Part shown: positions 56,311 through 64,000 of the stretch, piece after piece | Numbering within the stretch: position 1 is the first letter of the stretch | Layout: every line of letters starts with the position of its first letter | Source: Pycnococcus provasolii | Lineage: Eukaryota > Chlorophyta > Pseudoscourfieldiophyceae > Pseudoscourfieldiales | Reading direction: 5' to 3' | DNA length: 64,000 nucleotides | Assembly (NCBI GenBank): GCA_049487715.1 | Contig: CP150547.1 | Location: 868,001 to 932,000 of the forward strand | Notes under the pieces: model-generated | Seen by the model: only the letters and a program-made list of their open reading frames with translations | What the model was told of the DNA's origin: nothing | The model's database searches: none | Made by a program: the position numbers and the translations under genes

Positions 56311-57600
56311 CTACGAGCCAGGCTCCGAACCGCCGGGGAAGGGATCGAGCGCGCGATTATCGCCATCCACGTATCGCTTGATGATCGCCACCATGCGCTC
56401 ATACTTGTCCGGGTGATAGTTGACGTGAATCATCACGGGCATGTCGTGCGGCCTCTTCCGCAGCGTCTTGAAGAGGCGCTTTGAGTTGACGAAAAGGTCA
56501 ATTTGTAGCACGCGCTGGGAACACAGCGGGCCGTTGCGATCGCCGTGAGGGAGCAGGAAGAGGAATTCGTTGAACACACTTTGATCCCAAGCCTTCATCA
56601 CGGCGAGCTTTTTCTCAACCATTTGAAGCAGATCGAGCGTGCGCTTGTTGGCGCGCAGATAAAACAGCCCGGAGTTGAACACAAAGTGCCCAATCTTCTG
56701 TGCGTATCGGCTCCAGCCCATGGTTGGATCGTCGTGGCCCTGGATTTCACCGTACGCAGTCGTCTCGTCGAAGCCGTCACTCATGCCCTCGACGTCCGCG
56801 TCACGCTTCACATAGTCGAATGGATTTCGAAGAACAACGATGTCGACGTCGGACAGGAACGGTGCATACCCAAGCTGCACGAAGTCCTGCAAGATCCAAA
56901 ACTTAAGCGCGGAAGTCGCGTGATTGGATCCCGTTCCGTGCTGTGTGCTTGGCATTTCCGTCTTACGGAGGTAATAGTTCACGTCATTTGCACGGCACCA
57001 GCTTGCAAGCTCCTCGTCCAGTGCTGCGACGATGTAGTTCTTCACGCCGCTGCGCTTCACGCTCTGCACCCAAAGCGCAAGCATACCAGGCTGGCCTGTC
57101 CAGTGCTTGATGAGGTTGTGGTCGCTCACGGCGACGAGAACCTCCTTTTCCGTTGGCGCGATGTTCTGGAGGATGTCGAGAAGTGCGCGCTGCGTGTCCG
57201 TCTGCGGCGTTCCCATCGTGGGGAAGCCGTTGTCGCCAGTCGCCACCACGGCTTGCGTGCAAGGTGCACACTTGCACTTTTCCGTCTGCGGGCAGCTCGG
57301 CGTGGGGCAGCTTGGGCACTCGCACGGTGCCTGTGCTGGCAGCTCGAGTCGCTGGTTTCGTGGTTGTTGATCGGCACGCGACGAGCAGAGGTCGTTCAAC
57401 TCAGACAAGCTCAGCGGCGTCACCGAAGTTGTTGTCTGCTGCTGCTGCTGCTGCTGCTGCTGCTCAATGGTTGGCACGGCTGCGGAGGGAGGGTGCAAGG
57501 CGACTGCGGCTATGAAGCCCACGATCACGCCCACGGCCACCGCCACGACCAGCTGGCTGAGCGCGGCGTCGCCGGACGGACGGCCTCGACGTGTTTCCAT
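56311..57600 (-). CDS. GT77-family glycosyltransferase (RRA/arabinosyltransferase-like)
   Basis: This 429-residue type II membrane protein has a short N-terminus, a signal anchor (about 15-35), a Gln/Thr-rich stalk and a Cys/Pro-rich segment (92-115), then a nucleotide-diphospho-sugar transferase domain. Hallmarks are S-D-x-N-L-I-K-H-W, K-F-W-I-L-Q-D-F-V-x-L-G and the D-x-D motif at 251-253 in F-L-S-D-V-D-I-V-V-L-R-N-P-F, followed by N-S-G-L-F-Y-L-R and W-D-Q-S-V-F-N-E. In plants, GT77 RRA and XEG113 proteins add arabinose to hydroxyproline-rich glycoproteins in the Golgi. That acceptor is plausible here given the Pro-rich giant protein, but is inference. The start is the ATG at 57600. Confidence 0.88.
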   Translation of the reverse strand: METRRGRPSGDAALSQLVVAVAVGVIVGFIAAVALHPPSAAVPTIEQQQQQQQQQTTTSVTPLSLSELNDLCSSRADQQPRNQRLELPAQAPCECPSCPTPSCPQTEKCKCAPCTQAVVATGDNGFPTMGTPQTDTQRALLDILQNIAPTEKEVLVAVSDHNLIKHWTGQPGMLALWVQSVKRSGVKNYIVAALDEELASWCRANDVNYYLRKTEMPSTQHGTGSNHATSALKFWILQDFVQLGYAPFLSDVDIVVLRNPFDYVKRDADVEGMSDGFDETTAYGEIQGHDDPTMGWSRYAQKIGHFVFNSGLFYLRANKRTLDLLQMVEKKLAVMKAWDQSVFNEFLFLLPHGDRNGPLCSQRVLQIDLFVNSKRLFKTLRKRPHDMPVMIHVNYHPDKYERMVAIIKRYVDGDNRALDPFPGGSEPGS

Positions 57601-57723
57601 GGGAGCGAGGGGATCGTGACTTACCTAGCTAGGGGAGAGGGGGGAGGCCGGGGAAGTGGGGAGGGCCATGTTAACCCGAACTACGCCCAAGTCGTCTGAC
57701 AAGTCGTCTGGTCGTGTCAAGGG

Positions 57724-57760
57724 CGGCGTGGCGTGGCGTGGCGTGGCGTGGCGTGGCGTT
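57724..57760. repeat. GGCGT pentanucleotide minisatellite
   Basis: About seven uninterrupted GGCGT units occur just before a GTTGTG-rich region, in the spacer between the 5' end of the GT77 gene and the 3' end of VAMP7. Confidence 0.9.
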
Positions 57761-57866
57761 GTGGTTGTTGTGTGATGTTGTTTCATCTTATCATGGGTGT
57801 TTACAGGTTGTGGTGTGTTTAAATCTATCAGGCGAGCAGGTTTTCCTACACATGGCTTCAGCTTCA

Positions 57867-58930
57867 TCAGCACTTGTTGAGCTTCATGCCACACGCCATC
57901 GCACTGATAAAGTACACGAGCAAAATCACGCCAATGCCAATGCCACACGCCAGACGAAAGTTCCTCCACCACATCTCCCGCTTCAGTTTTCGCGTGTTTC
58001 GCCGGAACGCAAACGCGTCACCCTGAAGCTGGTCTGTTTTGTCAATAAGCAGCTCGATCTTCTCACCTCGGTCAAGCACCTTTTCGATATTCTCCATCAT
58101 GATGTTTTTCACGTCGCTCACCTCGCCACGCACGCGGTTGATGACATCCGCGTTGGGGTTGAACGAAAAGTACTCCATCTGCTGGTGCAAAATCCTCGAG
58201 AACTCCGTGTTGTAAGCGTAGGCGAGTGCGGTGAGTGCTGCTGACCCGTATGCCTGCGTGAACCTGCTTCGTATCTCTTCCAGGAAGGCGAACGGCACAC
58301 GCCGTCCCATACCCTCGTCTGACATGCACAGGAACGTCAAGCCTTCCTCCGTCAGGATGTGAAAGAGGTGTCGGTCTTGCGTGTACGATTGGCGCACACT
58401 ATCTGAGGCTGGTAGACGTTCGAGGATACGTCGCGCAATGGTGTTTGCATTTCCCTGTGTTGCGGAGCACTCCGCGAGCACGATGGTCCCTCGGCTGACG
58501 AGCGCGTATAGGATTTGGTCTCGCGACGACCTGGAAAGGGAAAAAAATGGAGGAGAGGTGTGTGTTTGTGTGTGTGGAGGAGTCAGTCCACGACGAGTAA
58601 AGGTGTTGTCGTGCCGCATCTAAGCTGCAGTCAAGTATGGTTAATCAAGCTTGCACAGAGCTGGTTTGGCCGTTTTGCTGTAGGCAACGCAGTAGCGCCG
58701 CAAACTCGCCATGGTTCAAATGAAGGGCGAGGCGGTGACTCTAGAAAAGGTTGCCAATAAAATAAAACCAAAACCTGAACCAAGATGAACAAAGAAAACC
58801 AAAACCACAAAACCACGAAAAGATAAAAACAATACAGGTAAAGCCTAACATCAATACTACTAACAATGGAAAAACGAAGGACACGAAACGAAGACGAAGA
58901 CGAAACGTACCCTGATGACGCCGCCGCCAT
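57867..58930 (-). CDS. VAMP7: R-SNARE VAMP7-like (longin), two exons
   Basis: Exon 1 is only 20 bases (58911-58930) and exon 2 is 58530-57867, giving 227 residues. The donor is GTACGT, the acceptor CCTTTCCAG, and the joined codon is a Gly; phases match. The N-terminal longin domain (about 10-120) has I-L-Y-A-L-V-S-R-G, H-F-like aromatic residues and the V-P-F-A-F-L-E-E-I block. The SNARE motif (about 135-195) has the central Arg in N-R-V-R-G-E, the layer pattern and K-I-E-L-L-I-D-K-T-D. A C-terminal membrane anchor (about 200-220) ends the protein. It would act in fusion at endosomes, vacuole or plasma membrane. Without the short exon the N-terminus would be missing. Confidence 0.93.
58531..58910 (-). 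other. Intron of the VAMP7-like gene
   Basis: This 380-base GT-AG intron on the minus strand follows an exon of only 20 coding bases. Its 3' end carries a good pyrimidine tract. Confidence 0.85.
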
Positions 58931-59701
58931 ACCTTTAGTTTGTTTGGTAGAAGACGGCGGCGAGAAATGAAAAAAAAAGAGGGAAGTGGTTTTTTGTTTT
59001 CTTGGCTGCTCAGAAAAACCCTCCCGAGAACCCACCCGGGCGGGTTTCAGCGAGCTTTTTTTGCCATCATCCATCTCCCAAGCGGCGACCCTCCTTCGGC
59101 TCCTTGTCACTCCCAACCAGGCTCCCAACCTCTCGTCGACCTACAGTAGGTCGAGCAGGAGGAGGGCCTCGACGTTCTTCATCAGGTGCCAGGAGACCTG
59201 CTCACGATGAGACCTGCTCATCCGAGTTCTCATCATGACCTGTTCTCATGCATGAAATATGAAGCGAAGAAAGGCAAGCGCGTCTAAACTCTTTTAACTC
59301 TAAAGCAGGAGCCACCTCCAAGGCCAAAGACACCAGCCGGCAGCCTTACCATGGTGAAGGATGAAGGTGGGATGAAGGATGAAGGCGAACAGATCAGGGG
59401 TTTGCTTGCTTGAGGAATCCACCGTGGCACGCGCCAACCTAAAAGGACGGAGAATACGACGAATGAAGAAGGTCTTCTAACCCTGTTGTCCGCTCCCCTG
59501 TTCTCACCGAAAAAAAAACACTCGGTGAAGTGAAGTGGATAAAAAGTGTAAATATCCCAAACACACAACCCAACCTCCTCAACCTCCTTCCCTCCTTCGA
59601 CGCGTCTCTGCTCTCTTCCCCTTCGCTCGCTCTTGACAAGCGAACCATTTCATTCTGTCCTCACTGTTCCATTCTCACTTTCCTTCCTCTTCCCTAATAT
59701 A
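58931..59701. other. Divergent spacer between VAMP7 and Ycf23
   Basis: This 770-base divergent spacer contains a near-palindrome TCGACCTACAGTAGGTCGA near 59139-59157 and several GAGACCTGCTCA direct repeats near 59190-59220. A single CTAACCC word occurs near 59478. I see no gene. Confidence 0.5.
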
Positions 59702-60616
59702 ATGCTCATGGCTCCCATGTCCTCCTCCCTTCATTCTGCGCGTCGTTGTACTACTTTGCCTCGTCGTCATGTGCGTGCTCGTGCCTCATCATCATCCTCC
59801 TCGGGCTCATCCTTCGGCTCGGGTATGGACGCTGCTAGTGTCATGAAGCCGTTCCGCAACAAGTCGGCAATCAAGGTGATTGCGGGACTCATGAACTTCG
59901 ACCAGGCGGACGTTCTCGACATCGCAAACGCCGCGCGACTCGGAGGTGCGACGTGCGTTGACATCGCCGCGGACCACGAACTCGTCACGCGTGTGCGCGA
60001 AACGCTCACCGCGCACGGGAAGCAGGAGGTGGCCATATGCGTGAGCGGCGTTGACCCGGTAAACCTAGCCGCAGCCATGGAACTCGCGGACATGGGAGAA
60101 ATCGGAAACTACGACTGGTTCTACGCGAGCGACCCGGAGTTCCAGATGGATGCCGAAACCGTCTTGCACATCGCGCACGGGGTCAAGAGCAGGTGCCCGT
60201 CGAAGCCGCTCAGCGTGACGGTGCCTCACACACTCCCCCTCGACGCGCAGGTGGACCTCGCGTTCGCGCTCCAAAAAGACGGACTTGCGGACATCATCCA
60301 GACCGAAGGGGCTGTCGTGTCCAGACCGCAGCGCTCTGGAGTCGTTGGCTTGATTGAGAAAGCGACACCCACGCTTGCCGCTGTGCACAGCATCTCGCGT
60401 GGCGTCAACATCCCCGTCATGGCAGCCAGTGGAATCAGCGACGTCACCGCGCCGCTCGCACTTGCCGCTGGCGCGAGTGGCGTGGGAATTGGCACGTTCA
60501 TCAGCAAGCAAAACAGCACCGTTGGACGCATTGCCGCCGTCCGCACGGTGAAGGAAACGATGGCAGTGAGTTTTGCGAACCAACACGGCGCATCTCAGAC
60601 GACGCAGTACTACTGA
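59702..60616 (+). CDS. YCF23: Ycf23/DUF561 family protein, plastid-targeted
   Basis: This 304-residue protein belongs to the Ycf23/DUF561 family, known from cyanobacteria, plastid genomes of red algae and nuclear genomes of green plants. Residues 1-45 are Ser/Arg-rich, a likely transit peptide, and the mature part begins near M-D-A-A-S. The core K-V-I-A-G-L-x-N-F-D, the A-A-x-x-G-G-A-T-x-V-D-I-A, the I-C-V-S-G-V-D-P and the C-terminal A-A-S-G-I-S-D-V-T-A-P-L-A-L-A-A-G-A-S-G-V-G-I-G-T match a TIM-barrel of the HisA/thiazole-synthase-like kind. Its biochemical role is not known. The start is the first ATG; a second ATG lies at 59708. Confidence 0.9.
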   Translation: MLMAPMSSSLHSARRCTTLPRRHVRARASSSSSSGSSFGSGMDAASVMKPFRNKSAIKVIAGLMNFDQADVLDIANAARLGGATCVDIAADHELVTRVRETLTAHGKQEVAICVSGVDPVNLAAAMELADMGEIGNYDWFYASDPEFQMDAETVLHIAHGVKSRCPSKPLSVTVPHTLPLDAQVDLAFALQKDGLADIIQTEGAVVSRPQRSGVVGLIEKATPTLAAVHSISRGVNIPVMAASGISDVTAPLALAAGASGVGIGTFISKQNSTVGRIAAVRTVKETMAVSFANQHGASQTTQYY

Positions 60617-61043
60617 AAGATAAAAAAGAAAAAGAAGAGTCGCTGTATACGGACATATACGGACACACAGCAGCAGGAGGAGGTGTGGTGGGGTGTGGGT
60701 GCTTGAGTTGTTGGTGGCGTGGTGGCGTCCTTGGACGCACTGTTGAGCTAAGAGCGCTCATTCAGTAAAGTAATAGAGTTTACTTCATCCAACAGTCGTC
60801 CATTCACACCATTCAGCGGCGCCATTCAGCAGCGCGTTTTTGTACATGAGCGCTGGTTCCAAAGCTACTATCGTAGAGGCATTCGCTGGCGCCCGGCATG
60901 AGATCGCCACACTTACTGTACTACTCTACTCTTACCACTAGCTAGAGTAAGCCAAAGGAATCCAATTTGTGGGAGAACAAAGGAGAGCTGTATTAAAGTT
61001 GAGGCTTGCAATCTTGTACTTTACACGAGCGAGACGGGATGGA
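60617..61043. other. Convergent 3' spacer
   Basis: This 427-base spacer lies between convergent genes. It contains TACTGTACTACTC near 60915. No telomere-like array and no gene are seen. Confidence 0.45.
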
Positions 61044-63464
61044 TTACGCGCTGAAGCCGTTCACCGCGTATAGCAGGCTGTCGTCCACGGACGTGGCGTT
61101 GTCATTCAACATGCGGCGAATGAGCTCACGATTCCTTCCCTCGAGTGTCTTCGGGCGAAACGTGCACTCCTCGCGCTCGCGTGCTCGCGATTCCTCCTCG
61201 AGGTGCTTCATCCTTCTTCGAGCTCGCTCGTTCGCCGCGGCTCCCGCGACGAGCGAGAAAGCTTCCACCTTGGTGGAGCCAACTTGAGCAGGACGTCTAG
61301 CCGCGTCGAGCAAGAAAGCCCTGCGCTCGCGCTCCGCCTGCTCCTCAGCCTGCTCCTTTGCTCTGATGCGAAGGTCCAAGTGTCGCTGAAGGCCTCGAAC
61401 CACCGTCATGGGCCTCGACATTGGCTCATCGCCTGATGGCGCCGACGGGGGAGGAGTCCACTTTTCGCCAATGCTTGGCGTGAACACACACTCCTTCTGC
61501 TCCAGCTCCTCCATTTCGCGCCGCTTCGCCTCAAGTGCCGCCTCGCGCTCGCTCTTCCGCGCCGCAATGTCCTTGAGAACCGCGCCGGGATTTAGGTAGT
61601 CCACAGCACGTGTCGAACCGCCGTTCTTGTCGGCAAGCGCCTTCGACGCCTTTGAGATCTTTGGGCGGAATGTACACGTTCGCCGCATCTCAGCCTCGGC
61701 ACGTTCGCGAGCCTCTTCAGCGCGTCGCCTTCGCACCGTATCGGCGTGAAGCTGGTCCACGCTGCTCATGTAAGAGTTTTTCGCCGCGGTGTAGCCTGGG
61801 TACTCGTGCACCTCAGGCTTGAACGTCAGCTGACGATAGTAATCCTCGGAGACGCTACGCCTCACGGAGTCGAGGTACTTCTTGTCAGCATTCGCAAGGC
61901 GCTCCGCGCGCTCCTCCACGGTCTCGGTCACGCGCGCGGCGTGCCTCGACGAGCTCAGCACCTGCGCGGCGTTGCCAGTGTCAGGTCGAAACGTGCAGTG
62001 CGGGTCTTTGTACGACTTCGCGCCCTGCAGGCGCTTTGCCACACTCTCGCGCCGAATGTGCTCCTGCCTCTCCTCGAACGTCATGCCGCGATTGCTCGTC
62101 TGCAGGATCTGCTCCGAGTACGGGTTCGTCTCTGGCGAGAAGGTGCATTCCTCGTGAGGAGCGACTCCGTCATTGACGCCCGAGCTTGCTCTCGTCTGGC
62201 GACGGTGCAGAGGCTCCGCAGGCTTCACGCGCTTGGCAATTTTCGCGCTGTTCTCATTAATTTTTGGCCGGAAGGAGAATTCCGCAAGTTCTTCCTTCTC
62301 CAGAGTCATTTTCGCCTGCATGAGGCGCTCGTTGCGCTTCCGCTGCAGATCACCAAGCCGCTGGTGAATCGGCCTCGTGTCGGGCGAAGACGACGACGAC
62401 GGATCTGGCGACGCCTTGCTGCTTTCGGGAGCGGCACTCTCAGGAGACAACACGAAAGCTGCGCCCATATTCGGTGTGGCGAAAGAGGACGAGTTCGACG
62501 GCGACTTGGCTGCCAACAAGGCTGCCGCCTTGGCGGTTCCCCAGGCTTTTCGACGGCCCACATTCGTCTCTGGCTTGAACGTGCACTCCTCGCTCTCGCG
62601 GTCAATGAGAGCCGCGCGCGCAGCCTCGCGCAGGGCAAGCGTCTGCTGATAGTCCTTGAGCAGTCGATCCTCGACGCGTTCCGTGCTCGCCGTCGACTTG
62701 TTCTTGGAACGTGCTCCACTGTCAGCCGCCTTGCCCTGTCCTTTGGCCTTGCCCTTGCCGTCTACGGGCTTGGCAGCTGCAGGACTCCCGCGATTAATTT
62801 TCGGGCGAAACGTGCACTCCGAGGCCTCTCGACGCTCCGCCTCGATGCGAAGTGCCTCAACCTTCTTCAGGGTAGCGGCCCGATCTTTCGACAGTTTCTG
62901 CAGCCTCTCCTCGCGCGTGCGTGGTGCGTCATCCTTCACCTTTGCCTTGTAGTTCGAGTTGACCTTCGGCCGGAACGTGCACTCTCTCTCCTCCTCATCT
63001 AAGAGCCGCCGCGCCATGGTTTTCCTGTCGCCCGACGCACTGGCGGGACGCGGTGGCACGACGTTGGCGCGCTGCGAAGTTCGTCTGGAGGGAGACGCCG
63101 TCGCCTCGCGTCCAGCCGACGGTGGCTGTGGGTTGGCAGCCGACGCCGTCGTTGTCGCAGCCGTGCCCGCCTCTGCGACTCGGCGCTGGTGCTGCTCGAG
63201 CAGCTCTCGTACACGAGTGTCGTGCATATCTTCGGGTTGGTGGTTCTGAAGCAGCCGATCGACGAAGACGTCCACTCCTTCTTCGTCCTTGCCATCCACC
63301 CCGGCGGCGTTCAAGTCAGCGACGAGGCTGTCTCTCTGCGTGTCGTACTCGGTGGGCAGGTGCGCCGCGTGCAAGGCGGAGTCGTGCGCGAGGTACTCTT
63401 CGCAGTAGCGTATGTCCTCCTCCACCTTGTCGATATCGACCAGAGACGGCGACGCCGCGGCCAT
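61044..63464 (-). CDS. CTFRPK-repeat protein (probable cytoskeletal/ciliary)
   Basis: This 806-residue protein has ten copies of a short motif with consensus (E)-C-T-F-(R/K)-P-(K/E/D), centred near residues 162, 217, 294, 396, 440, 490, 547, 597, 659 and 767. Between them are helical segments rich in Arg/Glu/Ala, including coiled coils at about 370-395, 570-596 and 635-660 and the last stretch at about 740-765. The first 150 residues are acidic and then low complexity. I recognise the repeat as a type met in protist flagellar or cytoskeletal proteins, but cannot name a family with certainty. A role in axoneme or basal body is inference. Spacing of about 50-100 residues suggests an extended molecule. 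There is no signal peptide. The start is the ATG at 63464. Confidence 0.78.
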   Translation of the reverse strand: MAAASPSLVDIDKVEEDIRYCEEYLAHDSALHAAHLPTEYDTQRDSLVADLNAAGVDGKDEEGVDVFVDRLLQNHQPEDMHDTRVRELLEQHQRRVAEAGTAATTTASAANPQPPSAGREATASPSRRTSQRANVVPPRPASASGDRKTMARRLLDEEERECTFRPKVNSNYKAKVKDDAPRTREERLQKLSKDRAATLKKVEALRIEAERREASECTFRPKINRGSPAAAKPVDGKGKAKGQGKAADSGARSKNKSTASTERVEDRLLKDYQQTLALREAARAALIDRESEECTFKPETNVGRRKAWGTAKAAALLAAKSPSNSSSFATPNMGAAFVLSPESAAPESSKASPDPSSSSSPDTRPIHQRLGDLQRKRNERLMQAKMTLEKEELAEFSFRPKINENSAKIAKRVKPAEPLHRRQTRASSGVNDGVAPHEECTFSPETNPYSEQILQTSNRGMTFEERQEHIRRESVAKRLQGAKSYKDPHCTFRPDTGNAAQVLSSSRHAARVTETVEERAERLANADKKYLDSVRRSVSEDYYRQLTFKPEVHEYPGYTAAKNSYMSSVDQLHADTVRRRRAEEARERAEAEMRRTCTFRPKISKASKALADKNGGSTRAVDYLNPGAVLKDIAARKSEREAALEAKRREMEELEQKECVFTPSIGEKWTPPPSAPSGDEPMSRPMTVVRGLQRHLDLRIRAKEQAEEQAERERRAFLLDAARRPAQVGSTKVEAFSLVAGAAANERARRRMKHLEEESRAREREECTFRPKTLEGRNRELIRRMLNDNATSVDDSLLYAVNGFSA

Positions 63465-63865
63465 AAGGTTAGCTAAATAAAGCGAGAGCTGCGTGTGTAA
63501 GCTTTACAGAACTTATTAGGAGTGCAGGCAAGCGCACACGAGTTGCGTTGATTGCGAGAAGACTCAAAAAGGAAAAGGAAACCTCGGAGGAGTTTGAACC
63601 TCGAGGCTCCCTTGGAAGTGGAGGAAAAGAAGAGGGGCCAAAGGAATGAGCCTCCCTCGTTCGCGCCAGATTAGTTTGGGAAGCAATCAATGGAACGGAT
63701 TTCACATTTCACGGCGAGGCTCACTGCACTGCACGTCAAGAGCCATGATAACCCTAACCTCCACTCCCTCATGGTTCTTCGGTTTTTGTCCTGATAGTCG
63801 GCCTTTGTTTCCGGTTCCATGGGCGAGAGAGGATTCCAACGGCTCCCTGGAAGTGGTGGAGCCCC

Positions 63866-63997
63866 CCAGGCTTATACGAATTTTTTTTTCCAGGCTTATA
63901 GAATTGAGTGGGGGGCCCAAGGGTTAGGTTAGGGTTAGGGGAGGTTTTATAACCAGCAATTCTATAAGCCTGGAAAAAAAAATTTCTATAAGCCTGG
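63866..63997. repeat. Long inverted repeat with telomere-like array in the loop
   Basis: The arms at 63866-63905 and 63958-63997 are 40 bases each and differ at only two positions (38/40). Each arm itself contains two direct copies of CCAGGCTTATA separated by a T9 run. The 52-base loop contains GGGTTAGGTTAGGG-type telomere-like sequence. It could form a cruciform or hairpin, or be a small foldback element. Confidence 0.9.
63919..63941. repeat. Interstitial telomere-like array, TTAGGG type
   Basis: Three TTAGGG-like units, one of them shortened to TTAGG, lie inside the loop of the inverted repeat and about 455-475 bases upstream of the start codon of the CTFRPK-repeat gene. Confidence 0.8.
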
Positions 63998-64000
63998 AGG

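Larger units (their letters stand above)
63465..64000. other. Upstream spacer of the CTFRPK-repeat gene, window end
   Basis: This spacer holds the region upstream of the minus-strand gene. It contains two related GGCTCCCxTGGAAGTGG words (63604 and 63842), an AACCCTAACC word at 63750, a TTAGGG-type array and a 40-base inverted repeat. No gene is seen. Confidence 0.5.

Noticed and set aside
63580-63610. tRNA T-arm-like word (GTTCAAAC on the minus strand)
   Set aside because: The flanking bases do not form the T stem or an acceptor stem, and no D or anticodon arm is found.

Overview
The window is nuclear DNA from a compact eukaryotic genome, most likely a unicellular green alga of the prasinophyte or early chlorophyte kind. 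Genes are dense, mostly single-exon and G+C-rich, on both strands. A minority have GT-AG introns placed near the 5' end. Photosynthetic, green-lineage content is clear: plastid-type ribosomal protein bL32 with a transit peptide, Ycf23/DUF561, a plastid-type ABCF protein, NADP-dependent non-phosphorylating GAPDH, a plant-type alpha-amylase, a protein with two starch-binding domains, an Alfin-like chromatin protein and a GT77 arabinosyltransferase-like protein. The species itself is an inference I cannot confirm. Short arrays of CCCTAA/TTAGGG lie in several spacers.

Layout: 1-6.5 kb carries bL32, an F-box-like/ankyrin protein, OPA3 and a membrane-anchored BNR (sialidase-like) protein. 7-14.6 kb carries GAPN, a KirBac-type channel with an altered selectivity filter, an EXS-domain protein and a poly-Thr membrane protein. 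15.4-19.8 kb carries a small membrane protein, then a class 3 lipase and a CBM20/CBM48 protein that share an identical 5' coding cassette. 20-25.8 kb carries ABCF and two divergent J-domain genes. 26-36.5 kb is one 3,500-residue secreted modular protein. 36.6-45.6 kb carries a coiled-coil protein, DDX54/DBP10, a front-end desaturase, a nucleotide-sugar transporter and a secreted NTN hydrolase. 46.6-63.5 kb carries an Alfin-Tudor protein, a CAMK-like kinase, NOG1, an alpha/beta hydrolase, alpha-amylase, GT77, VAMP7, Ycf23 and a CTFRPK-repeat protein.

Functional links: alpha-amylase and the CBM20/CBM48 protein point to starch turnover. DDX54 and NOG1 are both 60S ribosome assembly factors. The nucleotide-sugar transporter, GT77 and the proline-rich giant protein fit a Golgi/cell-surface glycoprotein pathway. 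VAMP7 and the EXS protein fit endomembrane traffic.

Most unusual points: (1) a duplicated promoter plus N-terminal cassette feeding two unrelated proteins; (2) a Kir channel lacking the GYG filter; (3) an Alfin-like protein whose PHD finger is replaced by a Tudor-like domain; (4) telomere-like arrays confined to gene-upstream spacers, one of them in the loop of a large foldback; (5) the giant FYGL-motif surface protein.
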